A stretch of 64,000 nucleotides of DNA, from positions 327,015 through 391,014 of the forward strand of contig NZ_JASJOM010000005.1 in assembly GCF_030271255.1 (NCBI RefSeq). The letters are read 5' to 3'. Origin of the DNA: Peribacillus folii. Its GTDB lineage: Bacteria; Bacillota; Bacilli; Bacillales; DSM-1321. Shown here piece by piece: positions 35,022 to 44,917 of this stretch. Position 1 is the first letter of the stretch, and every line of letters starts with the position of its first letter. A program made the translations under genes and the position numbers. The notes beneath the pieces are model-generated. The model was not told the origin of the DNA and did not search any database. It saw only the letters and a program-made list of their open reading frames with translations.

Positions 35022-35963
35022 TCACTCGGGTTTTTTAGCTAATTCCGTCATGTAATCGAAGAAAGCATCGCGATTCACGTCATAAACTACCTTCACTGGT
35101 CGCCCATCAGGTGTTTCAACTGTACGCCCTTGGCTTGGTCCATCTGTGATGACAACACTATTAATGGTTTGCACCTTAACAAGATCATGATTGCCAATAA
35201 ATGCAGTCGTTAACACATCCCATAAATAGTAGGTTGAATTAGTCGAAAAATGAACAAGCGGCGGCACCATGGCATAACATTGGCCGAGGAAATCAACCCC
35301 AATATATTTACGCTCTTTTGCCCAGCGTTCACGTACATCCAAGGTTAAAGGTACTTGATTTGTGCTTTCAAGCGCAACTAAATCAATCTCTATATTCGTT
35401 TCCCATACTCGACCAGCGGCTTCCGGATCCCAAAACACATTCCATTCGGCCGTTCCATCATGTTCAGGCTCGTGAACATTTCCAGCCTCTCGAAAAGTGC
35501 CGCCCATCCAAACAAGTCTTTCGATTTTCTCTTCAATATCTGGAGCTTCATCCAATGCACGAGCAAGGTCAGTAAGCGGTCCTGTGAATAATAAGGTCGT
35601 TTTATCAGCGGTATTCCGGATAGCATCAATCATATGCAGATGTGCCGGCTTTTCAGCTACTGGTGTCATCATTTTTCCAGATTCATTTAAAATCGGTAAG
35701 GCATCTACATAAAAAGCGTGCATACGCCAGTCTTTAGGAAAAGGGTTTTTTCCGCGTGAATTTGACTCCGCCACTTCGATATTTCCGTTTCCAAAGCGAT
35801 CAATAATTTTCCGGCTGGAAAATACCGCTGGCTCTAAATAACAATCAGCCGGAACAACCGATACACCTGTCAATTCAATATTTTCCATTTGGAGTAATAA
35901 AAATAATGAAACAAAATCATCGACTCCGCCATCATGATTAAAATAGATATGTTTTTTCTCCAT
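35022..35963 (-). CDS. inosine-uridine preferring nucleoside hydrolase family protein
   Basis: A 313-residue IU_nuc_hydro protein. The N-terminal Asp cluster that binds Ca2+ and ribose is HDGGVDDF (usual form DxDxGxDD; the first Asp is His-Asp shifted), with FTGPLTDLA and WMGGTFREAGNV further on as in the family. It would cleave ribonucleosides to base and ribose for salvage. A purine riboswitch about 330 nt upstream implies control by guanine or hypoxanthine. ATG 35963 lies ten bases after AGGAAG. The product may prefer purine nucleosides, inferred from the regulation. Confidence 0.88.
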   Translation of the reverse strand: MEKKHIYFNHDGGVDDFVSLFLLLQMENIELTGVSVVPADCYLEPAVFSSRKIIDRFGNGNIEVAESNSRGKNPFPKDWRMHAFYVDALPILNESGKMMTPVAEKPAHLHMIDAIRNTADKTTLLFTGPLTDLARALDEAPDIEEKIERLVWMGGTFREAGNVHEPEHDGTAEWNVFWDPEAAGRVWETNIEIDLVALESTNQVPLTLDVRERWAKERKYIGVDFLGQCYAMVPPLVHFSTNSTYYLWDVLTTAFIGNHDLVKVQTINSVVITDGPSQGRTVETPDGRPVKVVYDVNRDAFFDYMTELAKKPE

Positions 35964-36195
35964 TCCATTTTCGCTTCCTTTTCATTAAAAATTATTAAAG
36001 GGCCAGTTCACTTCCATGTACTTGATTTAAAACCTTGTATGGCAATCAATGAGCTTAGAGTGCTCCCTTTTTACTGTTCGCTAGTCCATTTTCCCAGTGC
36101 TAATGATACTATGAGTTTCCTCCATCTCTAATGTATTTATAAAGGCCCCGAGTCCAGAAACTTCCGCTTCCCTCATATGGTTCGGGTGAAATGCC

Positions 36196-36224
36196 AAAAA
36201 ACCGGATAGGTACCTATCCAGGTT
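36196..36224 (-). terminator. riboswitch expression-platform terminator
   Basis: On the minus strand: AACC-T-GGATAGG-TA-CCTATCC-GGTT followed by TTTT, an intrinsic terminator between the purine aptamer and the nucleoside hydrolase. The segment just before it (CATGTAAATCCG) can pair with the aptamer 3' segment CGGACTACATG, a possible antiterminator. Confidence 0.8.
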
Positions 36225-36289
36225 CGGATTTACATGTAGAAATAGTGGAGTAGAAATTAAAGAAATTTTAAGATTCCAGCCATTCTTTC

Positions 36290-36354
36290 ATGTAGTCCGG
36301 TGATTTGCGGTTACCAGGTAGAAACGCTTAAGCCATATTCCTAAGCATATACAT
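36290..36354 (-). ncRNA. purine (guanine-class) riboswitch aptamer
   Basis: Minus-strand RNA of 65 nt. P1 ATGTA/TACAT; P2 GCTTAG/CTTAAGC with loop GAATATGG; the invariant J2-3 GTTTCTACC; P3 with loop AACCGCAAATC; then CCGGACTAC. The base equivalent to position 74 of the xpt aptamer (GAC-T-A) is C, which selects guanine/hypoxanthine, where adenine riboswitches have U. It precedes the nucleoside hydrolase gene on the same strand. Ligand binding would favour the terminator at 36196-36224 and switch the gene off. Confidence 0.9.
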
Positions 36355-36386
36355 TCAATAAGCTTTTATTTGTATTTTTCATCCTC

Positions 36387-36416
36387 GTTATAGCATAAAA
36401 GTCTTGAACTGGTCAA
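36387..36416 (-). promoter_or_regulatory. sigma-A-like promoter of the riboswitch leader
   Basis: On the minus strand TTGACC (36411-36416), 18-bp spacer, TATAAC (36387-36392), about 30 bp upstream of the aptamer. Bases 36420-36700 show nothing else I can assign. Confidence 0.65.
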
Positions 36417-36731
36417 TGCAATCTATAATTATTTTATTATTATGAAAATGGAACCCTCGTATTTTCCGGCATGTAAACAGCTAAATAACGGCTCCATTGA
36501 TCACGATTTGTATTGGACTCCACTATGTATGTATTCTTTATTGATGAGGTGTATCTCCCCAGAGGTTTGACACTCTGTTCATTCACTTTACAGCAATCCA
36601 TTTTGATCTCTTATTGAAGACATTCAAAAACCAAAAACATTCCCCCATCATTTCAATGAAAATTGTATAAAAATAAACCGAGTAAGTATAGAATAGAACA
36701 GGTAGTATATTGAAATAGTAAGGTGGTATAT

Positions 36732-37595
36732 ATGTTAAAAGCTTATACTTGGCTAACCTTTTGTGTAGTGATATGGGGAAGTAATTTTGTAATCGGAAAG
36801 ATTTTAGTTGAAGATTTCCCCCCTACTCTGTTAACCATGCTCAGACTTTTTTTTATTGTGCTTTTCTTAAGCGGAATAGCCCTATCCAAAAAGCGATTCC
36901 AACGTGTGCTTCATTCGGATTTATTAGCCATTATTTTTCTAGGGGTGACTGGTGTATTTTTAAACCAATGGTCTTTTTTTGTAGGATTACAAACAGCTGA
37001 TCCAACAACCTCTGCTTTAATTTTAGCCACTACCCCCATTTTCACTAGCATATTAGCAGCTATTTTTTTAAAAGAAAAACTAACCATTCGCATGTTGGCA
37101 GGGTCATTTGTGGCAATCATAGGGATTTACTTTGTTGTAGTAAGCGGCCATTCATCTTCTTTGCATATGGAAAAAGGATTATTGTGGATCGTTGTCACGA
37201 TGATCACCTTTGCCATTATGATTATCATGACAAGGAGTCTCTCCCAAAGAATTGATCCCATTACCATTACTTTGTATTCGAATATAGTAGGCTTTATTGT
37301 GTCCATCCCTTTTGTTTTTTTACTAAAAAGTCCATTACTAATAAGCACTAAGGTGTCTGATTGGACTTTACTGATCGGATCTGCCGTGGTTGTACACGGT
37401 ATTGCTACCCTGATTTGGAATAACAATATCAGATATGTTGATGCTTCAAAAGCTTCCATCCTATCCAACTTAGAGCCTTTTGTGGCAATGATCATGGGGT
37501 TAATCTTGCTATATAAACCAATAACGAGTGCAGAAATTTTAGGATCGCTATTTATAGTGGGTGGAGTCATACTATCCACGTCGCAACGTGAATAG
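36732..37595 (+). CDS. EamA/DMT-family transporter
   Basis: A 287-residue drug/metabolite transporter with ten helices in two EamA repeats; helix 1 reads WLTFCVVIWGSNFVIGKIL, and the second-half motif EPFVAMIMGLILL is conserved. ATG 36732 with AAGGTGG is preferred to GTG 36723. Transcribed alone between the riboswitch and the lysine-type operon. Substrate unknown. Confidence 0.86.
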   Translation: MLKAYTWLTFCVVIWGSNFVIGKILVEDFPPTLLTMLRLFFIVLFLSGIALSKKRFQRVLHSDLLAIIFLGVTGVFLNQWSFFVGLQTADPTTSALILATTPIFTSILAAIFLKEKLTIRMLAGSFVAIIGIYFVVVSGHSSSLHMEKGLLWIVVTMITFAIMIIMTRSLSQRIDPITITLYSNIVGFIVSIPFVFLLKSPLLISTKVSDWTLLIGSAVVVHGIATLIWNNNIRYVDASKASILSNLEPFVAMIMGLILLYKPITSAEILGSLFIVGGVILSTSQRE

Positions 37596-37783
37596 CTACG
37601 GAAAGATACATCCTGTGCATATACAATTAAATATCTCCATTAAACAAATCGCTTTTATTCGGCTCTCTCCAAAAACTCTTTTGATGCTGCCCTTCTATCA
37701 AGTTCAATGTTGCATATCTTTTTCGTTTTTTACATCCTTAGGTCTAATTTGTACTTGTTTACTATTTTTCATGAGCCTAGCAG

Positions 37784-37812
37784 GGTGCATAACGCACCCC
37801 TTCGTTCATAAA
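37784..37812 (-). repeat. dispersed 3'-end element, fragment
   Basis: GGGTGCATAACGCACCCC hairpin plus TTCGTTCATAAAGAA, pieces of both boxes. 3' of the permease gene ending at 37926. No gene in 37596-37925. Confidence 0.45.
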
Positions 37813-37925
37813 GAAATGAGCGTTGATGTATGTTTCTTAGATGGCTTGCCAAAACCTATCCGTGCATTTTTTTGTCTCTGCTTAAGGTACAGTTTAAAAG
37901 AGTCCTCACCTTTTTCATCCCATTC

Positions 37926-39383
37926 CTACAAAGATTTATCGAACGAACAATCCTTTAATGAGATTACTTTGGTTTTGTAATAAAGCTTGTATCCTGCCCA
38001 TGTCGCTATAAATAGGGGGAGACCAATATAGGAGACGGCAATCCCGTACCAGTCAATACTGCCGCTAAGAAACGCTTCGTAATTCTGCCCTGCAATGACA
38101 ATCAGGCAAAGGCTGAAGGAGAGAATCGGACCGACTGGAAACCATTTCGCTTTGTATGTCAGCTTGTTTACGTCCCCGCCCTGTGCTACATAGGCACGTC
38201 TAAACCGATAATGGCTGACAGCAATGCCGATCCAAGCGATGAAGCCCACTAGTCCTGAGGCATTTAATAGCCATGTAAATACGTGATCTCCAAAAATGGA
38301 TGTCAAAAAAGCTAGTCCGCCGATTATCGTCGTGAGAACCAAGGCATTCATCGGGATTCCCCGGCGATTAATTCGGGCTAGGAACTTCGGAGCCTGTCCT
38401 TCCTTTGCCATCGACCATAACATTCGAGTAGATGCATAGAGCCCCGAGTTCCCTGCAGAAAGTAATGATGTCAACACAACCGCATTCATGACCGAGGCAG
38501 CGAACGCAAATCCTGCCCGTTCAAACACGAGCGTGAATGGGCTTACAGAAATATCTTCAACATCCCCGCCCAATAAACTTGGACTCGTATATGGAATTAA
38601 CAGCCCGAGTATCAAAATCGCTCCGATGTAAAACAAGAGGATGCGCCAAAATACTTGCCGAATTGCATTCGGCAAGTTTTTATCGGGATTTTCACTTTCG
38701 CCAGCAGCAATGCCAACCAGTTCCGTCCCTTGAAAAGAAAAGCCGGCGATAAGAAAAATACTGATGATCGATAAAAACCCGCCCTTGAATGGGGCCTCAC
38801 CCTGGGTGAAGTGTTCAAAGCCAATCAGCTTTCCTCCAAACACCCCTAAAATGGTCAAGATCCCAATCAAGATAAAGAAAATAATGGCGACGACTTTTAT
38901 TAAGGCAAACCAATATTCCGATTCACCAAAGCTTTTAATCGATAAAGCGTTCAGCGTAAAAACGAGTCCAAGAAACAAGGCACTCCATAGTAAGCCTGGT
39001 ACTTCAGGCAGCCAGAATTTCATGATGATGGATGACGCAGCTACTTCTACAGCAAGGGTGACCGCCCAATTGAACCAATAATTCCAGCCAAGCGCAAAAC
39101 CGAACGCTGGATCTACAAAGCGTGTGGCATAAGAAGAAAATGATCCCGATACAGGCATGAATGTCGCCATTTCCCCCAAGCTTGTCATAAGGAAATACAC
39201 CATGATTCCAATGCATGCATATGCAGCGAGAGCACCGCCAGGTCCTGCCATTTGGATTGTTGTACCACTTGCCAAAAATAAGCCAGTTCCGATGGAACCT
39301 CCAATTGCGATCATGGTCATATGCCTTGCTTTTAAGCTTCTTTTTACTGATGGTTCTTGATTTTCAATGAGCTTCATCTGCAT
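37926..39383 (-). CDS. amino acid permease (LysP-like, APC superfamily)
   Basis: A 485-residue permease with twelve helices. The N-terminal signature LKARHMTMIAIGGSIGTGLF matches the amino acid transporter (AAT) group to which LysP belongs. It is a proton symporter for an amino acid. It is the last gene of the minus-strand operon, about 215 bp after the deacylase gene, and lysine or a related diamino acid is the natural substrate from the context. Specificity is inferred. Confidence 0.85.
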   Translation of the reverse strand: MQMKLIENQEPSVKRSLKARHMTMIAIGGSIGTGLFLASGTTIQMAGPGGALAAYACIGIMVYFLMTSLGEMATFMPVSGSFSSYATRFVDPAFGFALGWNYWFNWAVTLAVEVAASSIIMKFWLPEVPGLLWSALFLGLVFTLNALSIKSFGESEYWFALIKVVAIIFFILIGILTILGVFGGKLIGFEHFTQGEAPFKGGFLSIISIFLIAGFSFQGTELVGIAAGESENPDKNLPNAIRQVFWRILLFYIGAILILGLLIPYTSPSLLGGDVEDISVSPFTLVFERAGFAFAASVMNAVVLTSLLSAGNSGLYASTRMLWSMAKEGQAPKFLARINRRGIPMNALVLTTIIGGLAFLTSIFGDHVFTWLLNASGLVGFIAWIGIAVSHYRFRRAYVAQGGDVNKLTYKAKWFPVGPILSFSLCLIVIAGQNYEAFLSGSIDWYGIAVSYIGLPLFIATWAGYKLYYKTKVISLKDCSFDKSL

Positions 39384-39599
39384 TGGTTACTACCTCATTT
39401 TCTATTAAAGTCAACACTTCAATAAATATTGATGGAGATCAGTCTTAACAGCCTTCATGATCGGTATTGGCAGAGGGGGTTATCCCTTTTCAAACTGAAG
39501 GCAGGAATTAGCAAGGTTCCTGCCCCAAAGCAAACAAGCTTAGACATCGATTCATCGTGCCATCACACTTTCTCTTTATCCTTCAATAGTCGTTCGATT

Positions 39600-40913
39600 T
39601 CATTTGTCTTCATTACGTGCCAAGGCCGCATACGGCTCCTCCTGCAATGGCTCCATTCCACACCATTGAATTAAAGCGAGGGCAATGATTTCCGCTGTCG
39701 TAAACACATGGTCCAGTAAGATGTATTCATTTGGATAATGAGCAACCTCCGTTGCTCCTGGGCCAAAGACGATCGCAGGCGTTTCGCCGACATGTGTCAG
39801 CAATCCACCATCAGTCCCCCATGGAGAGGCTTCGATGACCGGGTCCTGTCCAGCAACCTCCCGAAATTGATGGACGAGCGTATTCATTAGCTCGTGCTCC
39901 ACATCAATCGCCCCGGGGACCCAGCGCGCTCCGAACCACTCTAAAACGGGGGGATGATCCTTGAACCATTCATCTGCTTCTTTGATTTGCAATAGCCACT
40001 CGGCCATTTCGGTTTTGGCCTGCTCCATCGATTCCTCTGGCGCAACACCCATCCTCCCTTCCATTTTCACGAGATCGGGAACGGAGGATGGCCAATTACC
40101 GCCTTCAATGACGCCTAAATTGATGGGTATCGGAATGGGCGTGTTCCGATACAGCGGATCACGGATACGTGCATTTCGCTTTTCCTCCAGAGCACGAATA
40201 TGTTTTATGACAGACATGCTCTTTTCAATGGCACTAACGCCTTCATACCTGGTTCCGCCGTGAGCTGACCGGCCTTTTACCAGAACTCGGAACCACATCG
40301 ATCCTTGCTGCTTGGGGAAAATCCTCATATTCGTTGGTTCAGGGATAAGGGCAGCATCGGCTTTGTAGCCCCTCAGGACGGCTGCCAACGTTCCGGCACC
40401 GCCGCTTTCTTCTTCAATCACACTTTGAAAGATGACATCTCCTTTTAACTGGATGCCATTTTCCTTTATTGCCTGAATGGCAAGGATCAGGGATACATTG
40501 CCTCCCTTCATATCTGTTACCCCGCGTCCAAACATTTTCCCATCCTTAATGGCTCCACTATATGGATCGTCATCCCACTGATTTCGATCACCATCGGGTA
40601 CCACATCGATGTGTCCATTCAGGATGATGGAACGGCCCCCTCCAGTCCCCTTCATGACCCCTACCACATTATGGCTATTGGAGAATTCGCTGCGAGGAGA
40701 ATAGAAATAGGGATGCTTTTTCAGCTCCCCGCCATCAGGCTCCCAAATATCGACCTCCAGGCCCATTTCCCGTATTTTCCGGGCAACGATCGCCTGTGCC
40801 TCCGCTTCATTTCCTTGGGTACTCGGGGCTTGCACCAATCTTTGCAATAAGTCCGTTCCTTCTTCCCGATGATCCTTGATCCATTGGTTGATTCGTTCTT
40901 TTACATTCGCCAC
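39600..40913 (-). CDS. yodQ: M20-family deacylase (YodQ-like)
   Basis: A 437-residue ArgE/DapE/ACY1-type metallohydrolase. Zinc ligands lie in LNGHIDVVPDGDRNQWDDDP, GRGVTDMKGG, IEEESGGAGT and near the C-terminus; a dimerisation domain is inserted in the middle. In the B. subtilis kamA-yodPQRST cluster the YodQ homologue is proposed to deacetylate an acetamido intermediate of beta-lysine breakdown. GTG 40913 has AAGGAGG eight bases upstream and is preferred to the opening at 40934. The symbol rests on gene order and family, not on a database match. Confidence 0.8.
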   Translation of the reverse strand: MANVKERINQWIKDHREEGTDLLQRLVQAPSTQGNEAEAQAIVARKIREMGLEVDIWEPDGGELKKHPYFYSPRSEFSNSHNVVGVMKGTGGGRSIILNGHIDVVPDGDRNQWDDDPYSGAIKDGKMFGRGVTDMKGGNVSLILAIQAIKENGIQLKGDVIFQSVIEEESGGAGTLAAVLRGYKADAALIPEPTNMRIFPKQQGSMWFRVLVKGRSAHGGTRYEGVSAIEKSMSVIKHIRALEEKRNARIRDPLYRNTPIPIPINLGVIEGGNWPSSVPDLVKMEGRMGVAPEESMEQAKTEMAEWLLQIKEADEWFKDHPPVLEWFGARWVPGAIDVEHELMNTLVHQFREVAGQDPVIEASPWGTDGGLLTHVGETPAIVFGPGATEVAHYPNEYILLDHVFTTAEIIALALIQWCGMEPLQEEPYAALARNEDK

Positions 40914-41026
40914 GTTTTTCCTCCTTATATGCACATATTCTCATCGATCACTGACCATTCCGGAGTGATTTTCAGAATGGATCCCGCTGCCGTTCGCGCC
41001 AGCAACGATATTCTTCATTCCCTTGC

Positions 41027-41689
41027 CTATTCAATGCTGTGGACTGTAGCCCCGATTTTCAACGTTGCCTCTGTATGCGCCATCACATCTTCCACTGTAT
41101 AAGGTGCCATAACCTCCTTCAATATCAATCCCTCTTTTGTGACCTCCATGACAGCCATTTCCGTGATGATCATATCTACACTTTGCTTTGCCGTTAACGG
41201 CAAACTGCATGTCTTCACTATCTTCGATTCGCCCTTTTTGTTCACATGATTCATCAAGACAATCACCTTTTTCGCTTTTTGGGCAAGCTCCATTGCTCCG
41301 CCCATCCCCGGCACCCGTTTGCCCGGGACGATCCAGTTGGCCAAATCCCCTGTTTCACTCACTTCCAATGCCCCAAGGATGGTTATGTCGATGTATCCTC
41401 GACGAATCATGCCAAATGCCGCAGCACTGTCAAAGTAGGAAGCTCCCATTACAGTCGTGATCGGCAGTCCTCCTGCGTTACAGAGAGCAGGATCCTCTTC
41501 CCCCTGATTTGGACTGGGACCTGTTCCAAGAACACCATTTTCCGCATGAAACAGCACATGGATATCTGGAGGTACATGATCGGCGACCAAGGTAGGGATG
41601 CCAATACCTAAGTTAACGATCAATCCGTCATGGATTTCCTTGGCAGCGCGTTTGGCGATGCGATTCCGTACTGCTACTCCCATGCCCAT
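41027..41689 (-). CDS. yodR: CoA-transferase subunit B (YodR-like)
   Basis: A 220-residue family I CoA-transferase beta subunit. The active-site Glu motif is seen as FHAENGVLGTGP (ENG), and GGAMELAQKAKKVIVLMNH is conserved. Together with subunit A it moves CoA between a 3-oxoacid and acetyl- or succinyl-CoA, here probably activating the oxo acid of lysine breakdown. ATG 41689 overlaps the end of subunit A by 16 bp. Confidence 0.85.
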   Translation of the reverse strand: MGMGVAVRNRIAKRAAKEIHDGLIVNLGIGIPTLVADHVPPDIHVLFHAENGVLGTGPSPNQGEEDPALCNAGGLPITTVMGASYFDSAAAFGMIRRGYIDITILGALEVSETGDLANWIVPGKRVPGMGGAMELAQKAKKVIVLMNHVNKKGESKIVKTCSLPLTAKQSVDMIITEMAVMEVTKEGLILKEVMAPYTVEDVMAHTEATLKIGATVHSIE

Positions 41690-42372
41690 TTCCAATTCAC
41701 CCCTTTTGTTGGAATTACCATATCTACATAAATGCCTGGCGTGGCAATGCACTCCGGATCCAATGCGCCGACCGGAACAATCTCTTCTACTTCAGCTATC
41801 GTAATCGCTCCTGCCATCGCTACCAGCGGGTTGAAGTTACGGGCAGTCTTGTCATATACCAAATTCCCTAACGGATCAGCCTTTTTGGCATAGACGATGC
41901 TCACTTCCGCGGTCAAAGCGGTTTCGGCCAGATACGCCTTTCCATCGATGATAATGTTGTTTTTGCCTTCTTCAGCAATAGTCCCTATCCCGACATCAAC
42001 AAAAATCCCGCCCAAGCCCACTCCTCCTGCACGTACCCTTTCAGCTAATGTCCCTTGCGGCGAAAATTCCACTTCCAGCCTTCCTTCCGTCATGAGCCGG
42101 CCGGCATTCGGATTAGATCCGATATGGGAGGCGATGACCTTTCTGGCCCTTTCGAGAGTCACCAGCCTGCCAATTCCAATATCGGGGAATCCTGTATCAT
42201 TGCCAATCAAAGTTAAATCCTTAACGCCCTTGTCCAGGATGCCCTGTATGAGCGTTGGCGGCGTTCCCACTCCCCCAAACCCGCCATACATGAGCGTACA
42301 TCCATCCGTTATATACTCGATTGCTTCCTCCAGAGTCACCACTTTGTTCTTTTTGGAAATGACCTGCCTCAT
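41674..42372 (-). CDS. yodS: CoA-transferase subunit A (YodS-like)
   Basis: A 232-residue alpha subunit with the conserved GGFGGVGTPPTLIQGILDKG and FSPQGTLAERVRAGGVGLGG segments. RBS AGGAGG lies before ATG 42372. Forms the heteromeric enzyme with the overlapping subunit B gene. Confidence 0.86.
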   Translation of the reverse strand: MRQVISKKNKVVTLEEAIEYITDGCTLMYGGFGGVGTPPTLIQGILDKGVKDLTLIGNDTGFPDIGIGRLVTLERARKVIASHIGSNPNAGRLMTEGRLEVEFSPQGTLAERVRAGGVGLGGIFVDVGIGTIAEEGKNNIIIDGKAYLAETALTAEVSIVYAKKADPLGNLVYDKTARNFNPLVAMAGAITIAEVEEIVPVGALDPECIATPGIYVDMVIPTKGVNWKWAWE

Positions 42373-42436
42373 ATGTCGTTCCTCCTAAATGGCATGCTCG
42401 TTGTTCTCTATCAGACCTTCCGAGCCTCCAGTTTCT

Positions 42437-43318
42437 TCATTTGAAACACTCACTTGCGGAAGATAAGTCTTTCGCCCAAATATTCATGTCCTCATACTTG
42501 TCCCAAATATTGCAATTCTTCGTTAATCTTCCGCCATATTCATACCCGAGCTGGTGAAAGACGGCGTTCATGCCCATTGACAAAGATCGTGCTAAAGAGT
42601 AGGAACAATAAATATTTTTCCTGATAAGTTCACCCTCCAATGCGGAGATCAATACCTTCATAAAACCATGTTTTCGTTGCTGGGGGATCGTGGCACAGTC
42701 TGTCATTTCAGCATGATGATACCTTTCACATACTTCCGCGGAGGCAGCACTGACTATCGATCCTTCATATTGAATAACACTAAAGATCGTACCTTCCTCC
42801 ATCACTTTTTTGATATACCCCTCATCATTCATCGGTGTGGGATAGGTTTCAAAAATGGCACCATACAAGCTGGCCAGCTCATGTGCATCGTCAACTCCAG
42901 CAAATCGAAGCGAATACCCTTCAGGCAATGGCTGCTTTTCCATCACTCTAGGAAGGTCCATAACAGCTTGGATCATTTGGTCTTCCTTCATCCAATCGTC
43001 ACTTGTTCGCCTTTCATCGGTAAAATACAAGGCCAGGCAATAGGCATCATTTCCATTAAAATACTTGCTTAAAAGTCCTTCGAGCACAAACCCGCGAGCC
43101 AATATCGCAGGTAAATCCTCCTGTCTGGCTTTAAGGATCACTTTTGTAAAGCCGTGCTCCTGAGCGATGGCGAGGGACCGCGTTATCACTGTTTTGATAT
43201 TTCCCCGATAATCATCAATGCGCAATCGTTGATTGGCATGATCGAGATAGAGCTCCATCGTATACCTTTCCCCCGTCTCGATTCGGGTGAAAAAAGGCAG
43301 ATTTTGAATGGACATCAT
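42437..43318 (-). CDS. ablB: beta-lysine N6-acetyltransferase (AblB/YodP)
   Basis: A 293-residue two-part protein with a C-terminal GNAT domain. The AblB signature is clear: AEMTDCATIPQQRKHGFMKV, YCSYSLARSLSMGMNAVFHQ, LGYEYGGRLTKNCNIWDKYE and DMNIWAK. AblB acetylates beta-lysine at N6. In B. subtilis (YodP) and methanogens it sits beside lysine 2,3-aminomutase (KamA/AblA); no such gene exists in this window. AAGGAGG precedes the start. Confidence 0.9.
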   Translation of the reverse strand: MMSIQNLPFFTRIETGERYTMELYLDHANQRLRIDDYRGNIKTVITRSLAIAQEHGFTKVILKARQEDLPAILARGFVLEGLLSKYFNGNDAYCLALYFTDERRTSDDWMKEDQMIQAVMDLPRVMEKQPLPEGYSLRFAGVDDAHELASLYGAIFETYPTPMNDEGYIKKVMEEGTIFSVIQYEGSIVSAASAEVCERYHHAEMTDCATIPQQRKHGFMKVLISALEGELIRKNIYCSYSLARSLSMGMNAVFHQLGYEYGGRLTKNCNIWDKYEDMNIWAKDLSSASECFK

Positions 43319-43453
43319 GTATCCTCCTTGACTAAAATGCTGGAGAAGTGCTGAACCGGCTGCTTCTCCAGGCGTATTTTATGTTTACAAACACCTCAGG
43401 ATAGCCGCTCACGTCATATAACGATAAGGCTTTCCCTCCTCACTCATCCTTGT

Positions 43454-44821
43454 TTAAAGTGGGACAGCAGGATCTGCCTCCCCCTCCAGACGGAGTTCGC
43501 ATTGCACCTCGGAAATGGCCGCTTCTAACTTATCCACTAAACGATCCAGTTCATCTTTCGTAATGACCAAGGGAGGAGAAATGATAATAGCATCGCCCAA
43601 CCCATCATTGGCTCCGGAAGCTGGATAAACAAGTAACCCTTTTGCAAAAGCCTGCTCGATTACCCGGTTCGTTACATCTGATTCAGGCGGATAAGGATTT
43701 TTACTTTCCCGGTTTGCGACAAACTCCATTCCAATCAAAAGACCCTTTCCCCTTATGTCCCCGATCATTTCATACGACGATTGGAGCGCTTTCAGTTTAT
43801 TCATCAGATAGGTACCTTGCTCTTCTGCTTTTTCTGCCAATTGATGTTTCTCCACGTATTCAATCACCTTTAGTGCAACTGCTGCAGATTGCGGATTGGC
43901 ACTATAAGTATGGCCTCCCATAATGGACTTGGAACCAGTCAGTATAGGTTCCATGACTTTATCACTGACGAGTGTAGCTGCCATCGGGGTATATCCTGAA
44001 CTCATTCCTTTTCCTAGGGTCATAAGGTCCGGCGTAACGTCCCAATGCTCGATGGCGAACATTTTCCCCGTACGGCCCATTCCGGTCATTACCTCATCGG
44101 CAATAAATAAGACGTTATGACGCTCGCAAATTTGTTTGATTTGTTGATAATAATTAGCAGGCGGCATGATGGCCCCCCCAGCGGCGCCTATAATGGGCTC
44201 TGCAATAAAAGCGGCAACTCGCTCTTCCCCGATGCGATTGATTTCCGCTTCCAGTTCTTGGGCACAAAGCAGCCCCCATTCCTCCTCCGTTACGTGTTCG
44301 GGCCGGCGATATGTGTATGGGGCAGACACTGAAGGATAATCCGCTAACATCGCGGAAAATCTCTGTCTTCTTTGTACATGCCCTGACATGGATAAGGCCC
44401 CCATGGTGATGCCATGATAACTCGACCACCTGGATATGATGCGTTCTTTTTGCGGTTGACCCTTCTCTTGCCAATATTGGATTGCAATCTTCATCGCTGT
44501 CTCGGTCGCTTCCGAGCCGCTATTGACAAAGAATGACCAATTAAGATCTCCAGGAGCCAATTGACTCAATTTTTCCGCTAGTTTTTCAGCCGGTTCATTG
44601 GTAAATTGCGATCGATAAGAAAATGAAATCTTTTCTGCCTGTGCAAGCGTTTCATCGATCACCTCCTGTACACCATGTCCAATGCTTACGGTGACGGCTC
44701 CTGACGACCCATCGATATATTTCCTGCCAGCCTGATCATAGATATATATGCCTTTGGCAGCTGCAGCCATTGGATATTTCTTACCTAATACCGGTTTAAT
44801 TAAATAATCTCGTTCCTTCAT
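43454..44821 (-). CDS. yodT: class III PLP-dependent aminotransferase (YodT-like)
   Basis: A 455-residue class III aminotransferase. The PLP lysine lies in LMTLGKGMSSGYTPMAA, with FIADEVMTGMGRTG before it and HTYSANPQSAAVAL after. In the yod pathway it would transaminate N6-acetyl-beta-lysine to the 3-oxo acid. First gene of the operon, divergent from the PucR regulator; start ATG 44821 with GGGAGCTG. Confidence 0.87.
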   Translation of the reverse strand: MKERDYLIKPVLGKKYPMAAAAKGIYIYDQAGRKYIDGSSGAVTVSIGHGVQEVIDETLAQAEKISFSYRSQFTNEPAEKLAEKLSQLAPGDLNWSFFVNSGSEATETAMKIAIQYWQEKGQPQKERIISRWSSYHGITMGALSMSGHVQRRQRFSAMLADYPSVSAPYTYRRPEHVTEEEWGLLCAQELEAEINRIGEERVAAFIAEPIIGAAGGAIMPPANYYQQIKQICERHNVLFIADEVMTGMGRTGKMFAIEHWDVTPDLMTLGKGMSSGYTPMAATLVSDKVMEPILTGSKSIMGGHTYSANPQSAAVALKVIEYVEKHQLAEKAEEQGTYLMNKLKALQSSYEMIGDIRGKGLLIGMEFVANRESKNPYPPESDVTNRVIEQAFAKGLLVYPASGANDGLGDAIIISPPLVITKDELDRLVDKLEAAISEVQCELRLEGEADPAVPL

Positions 44822-44917
44822 CCGTTACAGCTCCCTTGAATTATAAGAGTACCTTAAACTTTATAGAAATTTCTGACAAATAACAATTTGACAAACGGAT
44901 GAAAAAATGGAGGTTCC

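Noticed and set aside
37127..37579. 150-residue frame antisense to the EamA gene
   Set aside because: Shadow frame opposite a clear membrane-transporter gene.
44888..44893. TTGACA as -35 of the PucR gene
   Set aside because: It lies 37 bp from the nearest TATAAT, far beyond a usable spacer.
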